Position numbers and translations under genes: made by a program | Shown here: in pieces, positions 36,127 through 47,330 of the stretch | How positions within the stretch are numbered: the first letter of the stretch is position 1 | Layout: every line of letters starts with the position of its first letter | DNA from: Neodontobutis hainanensis | Lineage: Eukaryota > Chordata > Actinopteri > Gobiiformes > Odontobutidae | DNA length: 64,000 nucleotides | Direction of reading: 5' to 3' | NCBI GenBank assembly: GCA_024349245.1 | Contig: JALDNG010000026.1 | Span: 3,048,501 to 3,112,500 of the forward strand | Notes under the pieces: model-generated | The model's database searches: none | What the model saw: the letters and a program-made list of their open reading frames with translations, nothing else | What the model was told of the DNA's origin: nothing

Positions 36127-37710
36127 GCCTGGCTGAAGAGCACTACAGCACCTACAACAGTAAATAAGGGGCTCTGTGGATGAATGAGTCTAGTGTACCG
36201 TGTACTCTGATCGCTGTCTAAAAGTAGACTTCCGTGTTCGCCAAAGTAAAATTGGCAACGCTTTCTGTTATTACTGAATTACACCGTAGTAAAACCAAAA
36301 TACAAATGCGTACGGTATGACTTGTTTCCAGAAAGGGAGACGTCGAGTTTACGTTTAATTTGAACCACCACAACGTCTGTCATATTGAAATTATTTTAAG
36401 GGATAGTTTGTTTTGAAGACCAAATGATTACTTCCGGCGACATTTACGGCATTAGAAATGTACAGTAACATCTGTGGACGAGTAGATTCATTGGCCCGGT
36501 AGATGCGTCAATTCATTTGAGTTATTTTGTATATTACCTAGGAAAATTCATTATCTTATTAAAAACAGTGTTAGAATAAGGCATTTGTACACAATTCTTG
36601 AAAGTCGTGAACATAGACGTGAATATGTTTCATCAGTTTTAGTTTTGGACTAGAAGGCTTTTAGGGGTGTTGAAGGGTCAAAATATCTTACATAGTACCC
36701 CCAAAAAAAGCTCAATCTAACGAATAATCAGTTTATTACATAAATCTCTGACAGTTTGAAACAATATAATTTGCACCAAGTGATCTATTGTTACAGACAA
36801 TATTCTTAGACTGCGAAGGAACTTTTGTGGGTTTACATTCAGATAAATAGCAAAGTGCCACCAAGATAGACAAAAGGAGCACAAAAAGGCATTGGGTAAG
36901 GGTCAGCTCTAGCATTAAAGATAAAGCAGTGATACATTAAAATGTATACGCAGGCACAAAACACAGAGAATGGCTACTTTTTTCAACAAGAGTAAATCCA
37001 TCTCTAATACACAGCATAGACATGTTATGAGGTATTGTAGACACGCAAAATTTATAACCCAAATTATTCTGTTTAATATCAAGATGACCAGGATGACTGA
37101 GAACCTTCACAGAAATGTTTTATACAAGTTTTTTTTTTCCTTGGGTGGAAAGGTATTCCCCTGAATTTTATTTTATTTATTTATTTTTTTTGTCTAATGT
37201 TTATGGGTCTGTTATAAATGATGCTGTCATAGAATACCTTAACTAGACATACGTAGATAGTTCTTCATTTTCCACAAACTCCAGCAGTAAAGTGACACAT
37301 GACTGAGACAAGAAATAAGAGATTTACAAATACTGACTGAAATACATTATTGTATTATTATATTGATTGTGGAAAAAATAGTGGTAATGGCAGGAGGAAA
37401 CACCCAACTGCATTAACTGTGAATTCATTGAATTTCTTTTGTTCCTATATATGCACATAATTTCATGGACGTGAGAAGGAGGGGATGGGAGTGCACCTGG
37501 TGAGAGTTGTAACTGCAACTTAAAAAGTTTAATAAAATATTCTGTATATTTAAAATGTGTGTTTAAGTGTGAGTATTTGGTTTTATTGCTTAAAAGACAC
37601 CGTTTCTATTTTTATTTTATTCTGTTCATTGTGATGTCAATCATTTGGGCATGAAAGTTTACAGTTCACCACTAACAGCTGGCCAGTGGCTAGTGGTCAG
37701 TGAATTGTCG
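36127..37710. other. Intergenic between sephs2 and the ikbkg duplication
   Basis: The first 150-350 bp should contain the sephs2 5'UTR and promoter (CTTCCG at about 36228 and 36431). The rest is AT-rich, with short open frames (36970-37164, 37324-37518) that I do not recognise. TTTTATT at about 37611-37620 could be a distal poly(A) signal for ikbkg. Confidence 0.4.
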
Positions 37711-38136
37711 GAAAATGTCTCAGAAAAGAATAAAATTTTTCTTTGGTTAACCTAGAGCTAAAATACCAAAAATTTATGAATCGGAGTGCCTGACGAGCCC
37801 GGAGGACACTGACAGCTGTCAATCAAGCACTGCAAAGAAGAGGAACAGTAAGATCTGGAAATTACTTGTTATGGTGCTACTTGTGTGTAACTCACAACAC
37901 AGTTATGCGTCCATGCTTGACGTTAATTGTGTATAAAATAAAAATATGATGATAATTAACAAAAAATAGGAATACAATTATTGAATACAAAATGTGTATT
38001 AAACAACCCCCGCACCCCCAAGTGTAATTGACTTCTCACGTCCCGGCATACTTTTACGGCAGATAAATTAAGGTGCTATGCCAAACATGAAACAAGATTT
38101 GATATACATAAAGCACGTTGTTTTTGCTTTTATTCT

Positions 38137-41100
38137 TTACTGTATACAGTCCATAACATGGATCTGCAGTGTGTCCATATCTGGAGCCTGATACTTGCAC
38201 TTAGGACAACATAAATCTGGTAACTCCTCAGAACCAGTTGCACCTTGATCACCGACTGTTGCCAATCCCTGATTACGGAACGATGCGGGTGGCGGTGCAG
38301 TATTAAAAGGGAACACACCTAAAAAAATTTAAAATAAATACATTTCATAGCTTACAAAAACACAATAACTGATCTACACACATATGTTAAAGTATAAGTA
38401 CAAGTATTCCATTGAATGTTACCTGGTGGTTGGGAAATGTGTGATGCACGTGCTGGAAAACCCTCCAGGTGTCGTAGTTTCATTTGCTCTATACGTTCAC
38501 TAAAACAAAGGTGAACTACAGGTCACTTTTAGAGATCAACCAAAATGTTATTAAAACTTTCACAGATATAGACTGTACTGTATAAGATATCCATCTTCAC
38601 AAGGATTTACCGTGATGTAGCTTCCTGTTTGAGTCTGTCAATCTCAGCCAGAGCCTGAGTTAGCTGATCTTGCAACTCCTCCTTCTTTTGGTTCAGCTTC
38701 TCTCTTGCTTCTCTCTCTGCTAGGAAATCTGACTTGTAGATCTCGGCCTATAAAATCATAATGTTTAGATGTTAATAGTAAGGCATCTAAACATAGTTTT
38801 ACATAGTAATGTATGATTTTACCTGTGCTGTGAGAACAGGGACGGTTTCTAGTGAGCCTTTCTGTTGTTCTACCTCCTCCTTTAGTTTATCAATAAGATC
38901 TTGCTTCAGGGCCAGGGCTCTCTCAGCCTCCTCTAGACGACTGCACAGATCTCCACCCTAAGACAAAGCACACACAATATACATACAATTAAAAATCTAC
39001 TTTAAATAAAAAAAAAAAAAAAATCTTTAAAGAAATGTTTTACCTCACTCTTCAGTTTTGAATCATAGTCTCTAAAGAGACATGTGTAAGCATGTTGCAG
39101 CTGTGTCAGTTTCTTTCTGAAAAACAAAAAGCATACATTTCTGAGTACTTTATGCCTTACATGCCAATAGCAACTATAAAGTTGTAACATGTACTAAAGG
39201 CTATATATATATATAAATATATATATATATCCAAGGCACAAAAACTCTCCTCAAAACTCAAGTAGCAGTGAATAATTGGCAATTTTTTAGTTTCTGAAAT
39301 GCACTGAGGAGAATTAGCAAACTCACCTTAATCCCGTTGTCCATTAAAGTCAAACCACTGACAATAATTCTTACCTACTGAGCTAACATTTAGTGTGGCT
39401 ACTGTATAGTCAAGCTTTATTAACTAGCTAACAATATATGTTTGTATGTGCTAGTGAACGCACTTCTCTTCTGTGACGACATGTCGCTCTGTCTTGAGGG
39501 CCTGCTCCAGGCTCTGACTCTGCAGCAGCAATTTGTCCATAGCGACATGGTGCTGCTTCCTCTGCTGCTCTAACTCTCGCTCTGCCACCTGCAGGGCTTT
39601 CATCTTACTGCACAGCCTTAACACACAAGCAGAACCAGTTACTTGCAGGCTCAAATAGGAAAATAATTAACCAAAAACACAGAAACTAGCTAAAATAAAC
39701 AAACAACTTACTTTTCGTCCAATAATTTGCGCTCGTGTTCACTTTTGTCAAGGCAGCTTTGTCTCTCATTTAGTTCACCTAATAAAGATGTTGCTTGAGC
39801 TTTCAAAGCTTCACAGTCTTTGGCAAGCTTAAAAAACATTTGCAAGTTTAGGATTCAATTCTGTGGAATTATAGCTTAAGTATCTGGACTATTTCTATTA
39901 TAGTATGCCTTTAATTACTCCTACCTGAGCATAGTCTTTGTCCTTTTGTTTGAGAAGAACCTCAATTTTGTCCCTCTGAGCTGAACTTTTCTGCAAATAA
40001 TCAAGCTTCTCCTCCAACTCCCGATACCTACAAAAATTGTAATGATCAAAAAATATCTTGCGTCTTTAATAGATGGCAGGAGTATAGTTTACACAAAGTT
40101 AAACTTAGACAGATAGAAAGATACAGGTACAGAGTTATAGGGATCAAAGAGTTAAAGACAGATAAATAGAAAACTGACATGCATGGAGTATAAACAGTTC
40201 CAGAGAGAGCCATAGGCTCACCTTCCCTGTGTTGCCTGAAGCTGCTCTGTAAGTTTAGCCAGACTAGAGCTGCAAAGAGGAACAGAAAGAGAGCCAAGAG
40301 AACTGTTTTTAGTTAGGCAAATATTACAGGAGTTAAAAAGCTCAAAGTAGTGAGTAGAGTTAGCAATAAAGAAGGTTAGTATGACAGCATTAATCAGAGA
40401 GATTATTTGGAAAGTTACAAGTCAGATGAGTGCTGTGCTTCTGAGCGATGTTGTAGTGTCTCCTCAGAAATGTTGTTTGTCTGCTAAAAAACATAAGGAA
40501 ACTTCAGTCAGACATAACACAAGAGTATTTTGGAATATATAGCTCTTTACATATTTCTGTCATATCTGTATTATGGTACAGATTTATATACATATTTATA
40601 TATGCTGGAGATTAGGTTACCTGTGTTAGAGCCATTTTTGCTCTTAGCTGGTCAATAAAGCGACGCATTCTTTCTTTTTCCTTGTCTCCATCTTCCCTCT
40701 CCCTTTCCAGCTCTTCATTCTTTCTCCTCAGCTCTCTCATTCCTTCCTCCAGTTTTTCTTTGTGGCTTTTTAGGAACTGGAGGACATCGTTTGTCCCCTC
40801 TACAGGCTGCAGTAGTAGGAAAAGCAGAAATTTAAGTAATGTTTTTACTGTTTATATTTATATATTCAAAACACATAATGTTACTCAATTGATATTTGCA
40901 TGTTTTTGTTTACAATTGTATGTAAATAAAAATGCTGCTGATTTAAAAATATATATTAATAACCAAAAATTAAAGATTAGGTGTGGTGTCCAATCAAATC
41001 TGAGGTGAGGCAGCATAGACATGTGGGGTCCTTATAAATATGTTTTAAGCATCTTATGGCACCAGGCTCACCTGGCTAGTTTCCCTGACTAATACTTCTA

Positions 41101-42200
41101 AATTCCCATTCCAGATATACAAGCACTTTCATCACCGGTAACACACAAATAATGATTTTTACATTTAAAATATAATAATTAATAAACACAAAGTTAAGGT
41201 GAAGACTTGGATGATTCAGCAAGGATTAAGGGTGCAATCACAAGCGGGTCAGTTTGTCTGAGCTGCGCTGAAGCACCCAGCCCCTTACTTGCTTACATTT
41301 GTATCACCCCATGATATTCCGGGCCTAAGCATGGTTGTCTCTTGTAACCTACATGGCTGTATGTTGTTGTGAAAGGTTCTTTAGTTCATTAGTGTTGGTC
41401 AGCATTTTTCCACAACAGTTAGAAGGGTAATATACATCTATACAGTAGAGACCACAACAGTACACCAAATAGGACACCTGCGCACTGAGGGTGTATTCAC
41501 ATTGACACTGTCAAACACACAAGGCTTACCAGGCTGCGAGGTGGTGTTGTCTGTGTATGTTGATCCATTTCCTCAACTCTCTTCCTCTCCCGTGGATCTA
41601 AGGTCTAATCAAAACAAAGATCATACCCCATTCATGTGTGACTAAATTACAGGAAACATTTCTGCTGGATTTCTACTGACAGACCTGTGGGGGATCCAGA
41701 GGTCCATTCCTTGATGGGCGACCTTGTTGATCTTCAGTCTGACTGGAGCTGTAGCAGCTGCTTGAGGAGGAACCTGGCCCATTCACAATACTTTGCAAAG
41801 AATGATTTTCCTGAGCCAGTCTCTCCACCAGCGCCCTGGCCTCCTGAAAACGGCAACTGAGAAATTCTCTTTCCTCTTTTGTCTTCCGTTGCCAGCCCTC
41901 CATCTCCTCACACCGCTGTCGCAAGGCAAGGTTGCTACGGCGCAGTGCCTCTGCAGAACGGACAGATAAAAAAAGGTCAGCAATACATGATTCAGAAACA
42001 ATTCTTTGGGGTTTTGTATGAGATCACTTAATGGCCGTAAAAACTGCTAACAGATTTGTACCTCTAAGTTGCTGATTGTCACACAACAATCTCGTCACTA
42101 CTTCATTGGCAGCCAGCTCTGGCGGGACCCTCAGGGCCCCTCCACTGTCCTCTCCTGACATGTCCCACTGCATAGGTCCATCAGGCTGTGGCTGCACCAT
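38137..42200 (-). CDS. ikbkg: NF-kappa-B essential modulator (NEMO / IKK-gamma)
   Basis: Regulatory subunit of the IkB kinase complex. Fourteen coding exons: 42062-42200, 41685-41950, 41530-41604, 40621-40806, 40419-40480, 40222-40269, 39925-40027, 39712-39827, 39464-39616, 39044-39116, 38823-38957, 38611-38747, 38423-38499 and 38137-38318. Phases agree; 583 aa (human 419), the extra length being inserted coiled coil. The N-terminal IKK-binding region has RQRCEEMEGWQRKTKEERE and FQEARALVERLAQENHSL; long coiled coils follow. The UBAN/CoZi ubiquitin-binding segment reads EEKRKKLTQLQHAYTCLF then RDYDSKLKSE; LALKQDLIDKLKEE and LETVPVLTAQ follow. The C-terminal zinc finger is LCCPKCKYQAPDMDTLQIH. 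AATAAA begins two bases after the stop codon. The gene is head-to-head with the truncated tmed4 of copy A. Confidence 0.95.
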
Positions 42201-43349
42201 TGCTACAAGAAAAAATAACGTAAAAATTACCCAATAATTCTATATACCTTAATACCTCTATAACAATGGCGCGCTATTTGTCATAATGAGAGTTTCGACT
42301 TTCATTTTCACTTTGAGCAATTACCAAATTTCCTGGTACATATTTTGTTCAAGCGCCACCTCAGTTTTGTGTTTAAATATAATGTCAAGAGACTGCTAGG
42401 CTATCTATCTATGTGGTCGACAAGTAACAGTGAGTGAGCGAAAAACATTACGTCATCCCCTTACGCTATTAGTCAGAAAAAACCTCATGTGAAGACGAAC
42501 AATTAACTCCAATAATATAACCATACTATCAATGATTGTAACACGTGTAAAAAAAATCCGTGAAAATGAGCTGTTAATAATTGTAAAGTGTTATTACTGT
42601 CTGTCTTTTACAGAAGCTGACATTCCAACGTTGTTGTTTCTCCGATCAAGTGACCCCAAACCTTTCGTAACGTTATTTAGTTATTAACACTAACATTATT
42701 TGGTAATTACAAAATTTGAAAAATGTACCTTACCCTTTCTTGTTTTTCAGCTTTACCTCCCGAAAGCTTCCACTTATATATAATATGCGTGTTACTACAC
42801 CCAAACAATGTTAGCAAGATGGCTAAAGCTGAATAGCTCCGACATTAGCTAAGTTACGACAAGAAAGCCGGTTGCTAGAAAAGTAAGGCGCCTGGCGATA
42901 GACCCCTATCTACATTAAATGTTTGATTATTGTCTGTAAAGCATATAGCTTGAACGAAAAGTAGTGTAATAACAACACAATTGAATTGTCTGATCTGTCA
43001 AACCTTTATCTGTCTTTTGCTAAGGAAACAGCAATTGAGCCCCACATTTAATCTGTCAGGCTATGGATTTCCCATGTTGGCTCTACAGGTTTACTGCAAT
43101 GTCAAAATTATATATGATCTATGCTCTCAAGTTTGTCATGGACCCCATCACGTCTATCAGCTGGCCTGATTATCTTGATAGTCAAGGGCGCCAGCAAAGG
43201 TCCGTCCAACGCCTGAAAGGGAAAACACGGGGATTTACAGTGCATTAAAACCAGGAAATCCCCTTCCGCTTTCCGGGGTTAACTTGACGTCACAAACTGC
43301 AGCCGTGGTTGGCTCTCTTGCTTGATGTGGGCAGTGTGAAAGGAGCAAG
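42201..43349. promoter_or_regulatory. Bidirectional promoter region between ikbkg and truncated tmed4 (copy A)
   Basis: About 1.15 kb between opposite start codons. Copy B has the same region at 46159-47330 with small differences, including a 13-T tract at 46754-46766 and a lost stretch near 46661. It should contain both transcription starts; a CAAGATGGCTAAAGCTGAAT motif (42816-42835) is YY1-like. In copy A it should now drive mainly ikbkg. Confidence 0.5.
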
Positions 43350-44415
43350 ATGATGCCCAGTATAGTTGTATTGTTAGTTGTTTTCATATGTGCCTGTATA
43401 TACCAAACGTATCGTCTCTATTTCCACATAGGTGAAACGGAGAAAAAATGCTTCATTGAAGAAATTCCAGACGAGACCATGGTCATTGGTACGCTGTTGT
43501 TTGTTCATTAGCTTTAGCTAAGCTAACTAGCTTACACATTGCCAGCTGTTTCCAGTAACGAGACCGTCAAAACAGTACAAAGGCAGTAATGTTTTTTTTC
43601 TTGAATGTTATGAGTTGTGGTTTTAAGGGATTTTGGAATCACATTTGACATGCAATTTCTCACCTGTTTAGTTAACGTGGATATTCTCCACTGCTACACA
43701 AAGAGAAGGTAGAAATGTAATAAATGATCATGCATAAATGGCCAAAAACAAACTCAATAAATAAAAACATTATTTACATTAATGTAACGTATGTGGAGTA
43801 TTTTAAAATTTTAGATAACTTTCTTAATGTCCTTTTCACAATTTAACCCCTGTGACAGTCTGGCCATCCTTTGAATACATATTGGACAATCTGATGAGAG
43901 TAGCGTTGGTTGCGTAAACTGTTTGACAGGTAAATACAGGACTCAGCTGTGGGACAAGCAGACCAATTCCTTCCTCCCTTCCACACCTGGTCTTGGGATG
44001 CATGTTGAGATCAAGTATCCAGATACCAAGGTAATGACTAAGGAATAATCTTTGAAAGGGAGATATGAAGGAAACTAATGGCTCAGTGGTAGAGCGGTCG
44101 TCCTTCAACCGGAAAGTAGGCGGTAGTTCATACTGTTGTAGTGTCCTTGCACACCTTGCCTCCAGTGGTGTTCCAGCCGTAACACTGGTAATTAGAAGCT
44201 TAATGTAAGTCGCTTTGGATAAAAGTGTTTGCTAAATGTAAGTGTTTTTGTCACTTCCACAGATAATTCTTTCCCGTCAGTATGATTCAGATGGTTGTTT
44301 CACCTTTACATCTCACACTCCTGGAGAGCATCAGATATGCCTGCACTCCAACTCCACCAAGATGGCTCTCTTTGCTGGAGGAAAATTATTCCGAAAATGT
44401 CTCGGAAAAGAATAA
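43350..44415 (+). pseudogene. tmed4 copy A, truncated by the duplication breakpoint
   Basis: Exons 43350-43488, 43930-44030 and 44263-44388 match exons 1-3 of the intact tmed4 (signal peptide, LYFHIGETEKKCFIEE, LPSTPGLGMHVE, FTFTSHTPGEHQIC). At 44389 the tmed4 sequence stops, with no splice donor, and runs into the left end of copy B. The frame continues for eight foreign residues (FRKCLGKE) to TAA at 44413-44415, overlapped by AATAAA at 44411-44416. The coiled coil, transmembrane helix and KKLV tail are absent. A change of Asp to Tyr occurs at the exon 2 end (IKYPDTK against IKDPDTK). If expressed it would be a soluble GOLD domain of about 130 aa. Confidence 0.85.
44075..44245 (+). mobile_element. 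tRNA-derived SINE in tmed4 intron 2, copy A (B box deleted)
   Basis: Same insertion as in copy B (48056-48245), with A-box-like TGGCTCAGTGGTAGAGC and tail GTAAGTCGCTTTGGATAAAA. It lacks 20 bases that include the B-box core, so the internal Pol III promoter is broken. Confidence 0.8.
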
Positions 44416-44818
44416 AATTTTTCTTTGGTTAACCTAGAGCTAAAATACCAAAAATTTATGAATCGGAGTGCCTGACGAGCCCGGAGGACACTGACAGCTG
44501 TCAATCAAGCACTGCAGAGAAGAGGAACAGTAAGATTTGGAAATGACTTGTTGTGGTGCTATTTGTGTGTAACTCACAACACAGTTATGCGTCCATGCTT
44601 GAAGTTAATTGTGTATAAAATAAAAATATGATGATAATTAACAAAAAATAGGAATACAATTATTGAATACAAAATGTGTATTAAACAACCCCCGCACCCC
44701 CAAGTGTAATTGACTTCTCACGTCCCGGCATACTTTTACGGCAGATAAATTAAGGTGCTATGCCAAACATGAAACAAGATTTGATATACATAAAGCACGT
44801 TGTTTTTGCTTTTATTCT

Positions 44819-46158
44819 TTACTGTATACAGTCCATAACATGGATCTGCAATGTGTCCAAATCTGGAGCCTGATACTCGCACTTAGGACAACATAAATCT
44901 GGTAACTTCTCAGAACCAGTTGCACCTTGATCACCGACTGTTGCCAATCCCTGATTACGGAACGATGCGGGTGGCGGTGCAGTATTAAAAGGTAACACAC
45001 CTAAAAAAATTAAAAATAAATACATTTCATAGCTTACAAAAACACAATAACTGATCTACACACATATGTTAAAGTATAAGTACAAGTATTGCACTGAATG
45101 TTACCTGGTGGTTGGGAAATGTTTGATGCACATGCTGGAAAACCCTCCAGGTGTCGTAGTTTCATTTGCTCTATACGTTCACTAAAACAAAGGTGAACTA
45201 CAGGTCACTTTTAGAGATCAACCAAAATGTTATTAAAACTTTCACAGATATAGACTGTACTGTATAAGATATCCATCTTCACAAGGATTTACCGTGATGT
45301 AGCTTCCTGTTTGAGTCTGTCAATCTCAGCCAGAGCCTGAGTTAGCTGATCTTGCAACTACTTCTCCTTTTGGTTCAGCTTCTCTCTTGCTTCTCTCTCT
45401 GCTAGGAAATCTGACTTGTAGATCTCGGCCTATAAAATCATAATGTTTAGACGTTAATAGTAAGGCATCTAAACATAGTTTTACATAGTAATGTATGATT
45501 TTACCTGTGCTGTGAGAACAGGGACGGTTTCTAGTGAGCCTTTCTGTTGCCCTACCTCCACCTTTAGTTTATCAATAAGATCTTGCTTCAGGGCCAGGGC
45601 TCTCTCAGCCTCCTCTAGACGACTGCACAGATCTCCACCCTGAGACAAAGCACACACAATATACATACAATTAAAAATCTACTTTAAATAAATAAAAAAA
45701 AATAAAAATCAGCAGCTGCTAGAGGGGGAACCTGGCCCATTCACAAGACTTTGCAAAGAATGATTTTCCTGAGCCAGTCTCTCCACCAGCGCCCTGGCTT
45801 CCTGAAAACGGCAACTGAGAAATTCTCTTTCCTCTTTTGTCTTCCGTTGCCAGCCCTCCATCTCCTCACACCGCTGTCGCAAGGCAAGGTTGCTGTGGCG
45901 CAGTGCCTCTGCAGAACGGACAGATAAAAAAAGGTCAGAAATACATGATTCAGAAACAATTCTTTGGGGTTTTGTATGAGATAACTTAATGGCAGTAAAA
46001 ACTGCTAACAGATTTGTACCTCTAAGTTGCTGATTGTCACACAACAACCTCTTTACTACTTCATTGGCAGCCAGCTCTGGCGGGACCCTCAGGGCCCCTC
46101 CACTGTCCTCTCCTGAAATGTCCCACTGCATAGGTCCATCAGGCTGTGGCTGCACCAT
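44819..46158 (-). pseudogene. ikbkg copy B, internally deleted
   Basis: Retained exons: 1 (46020-46158), most of 2 (to about 45712), 11 (45505-45639), 12 (45293-45429), 13 (45105-45181) and 14 (44819-45000). The end of exon 2 and exons 3-10, which encode the central coiled coils and most of the ubiquitin-binding region, are gone. Exon 12 has an in-frame TAG (45360-45358) where copy A has GAG. Exon 11 has CAG instead of TAG at its acceptor, still usable. Exons 1 and 2 alone keep an open frame of about 112 aa that ends TGA at 45711-45709, just after the deletion junction (PSSSC-stop). That product would hold the IKK-binding segment only. Confidence 0.9.
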
Positions 46159-47330
46159 TGCTGCAAGGAAAAAATAACGTAAAAATTACCCAATAATTCT
46201 ATATACCCTAATACCTCTATAACAATGGCGCACTATTTGTCATAAGGAGATTATCGACTTTCATTTTCACTTTGAGCAATTACCAAATTTCCTGGTACAT
46301 ATTTTGTTCAAGGGCCACCTCAGTTTTGTGTTTAAATATAATGTCAAGAGACTGCTAGGCTATCTATCTATGTGGTCGACAAGTAACAGTGAGTGAGCGA
46401 AAAACATTACGTCATCCCCTTACGCTATTAGTCAGAAAAAACCTCATGTGAAGACGAACAATAAATCTCCAATAATATAACCATACTATCAATGATTGTA
46501 ACACGTGTAAAAAATCTAAATCCGTGAAAATAAACTGTTAATAATTGTAAAGTGTTATTACTGTCTGTCTTTTACAGAAGCTGACATTCCAACGTTGTTG
46601 TTTATCCGATCAAGTGACCCAAACCTTTCGTTACGTTATTTAGTTATTAACACTAACATTAAAAATGTACCTTACCCTTTCTTGTTTTTCAGCTTTACCT
46701 CCCGAAAGCTTCCACTTATATATATTATGCGTGTTACTACACCCAAACAATGTTTTTTTTTTTTTACACCCAAACAATGTTAGCAAGATGGCTAAAGCTG
46801 AATAGCTCCGACATTAGCTAAGTTACAAGTTACAGCAAGCCGGTTGCTAGAAAAGTAAGACGCCTGGCGATAGACCCCTATCTACATTAAATGTTTGATT
46901 ATTGTCTGTAAAGCATATAGCTTGAACGAAAAGTAGTGTAATAACAACACAATTGAATTGTCTGATCTGTCAAACCTGTTTCTGTCTTTAGCTAAGGAAA
47001 CAGCAATTGTGCCCCACACTTAGTCTGTCAGGCTATGGATTTCCCATGCTGGCTCTACAGGTTTACTGCAATGTCAATATTATATATGATCTATGCTCTC
47101 AAGTTTTGTCATGGACCCCATCACGTCTATCAGCTGGCCTGATTATCTTGATAGTCAAGATCGCCAGCAAAGGTCCGTCCAACGCCTGAAAGGGAAAACA
47201 CGGGGATTTACAGTGCATTAAAACCAGGAAATCCCCTTCCGCTTTCCGGGGTTAACTTGACGTCACAAACTGCAGCCGTTACTTGGTGGTTGGCTCTCTT
47301 GCTTGATGTGGGCAGTGTGAAAGGAGCAAG
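46159..47330. promoter_or_regulatory. Promoter region of intact tmed4 (copy B)
   Basis: Duplicate of 42201-43349. It carries a 13-T tract at 46754-46766 and a small tandem of ACACCCAAACAATGTT, and lacks some 25-30 bases present in copy A. It lies directly upstream of the only complete tmed4. Confidence 0.5.

Larger units (their letters stand above)
37711..44390. repeat. Tandem segmental duplication, copy A
   Basis: Left unit of a direct duplication, about 6.7 kb, containing all of ikbkg (minus), the intergenic promoter and exons 1-3 of tmed4 (plus). It starts CGGAAAATGTCTCAGAAAAG and runs to GGAGGAAAATTATT, where copy B begins with CCGAAAATGTCTCGGAAAAG. By eye the copies differ by only a few percent, in exons and introns alike, so the event is fairly recent. 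Confidence 0.93.
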
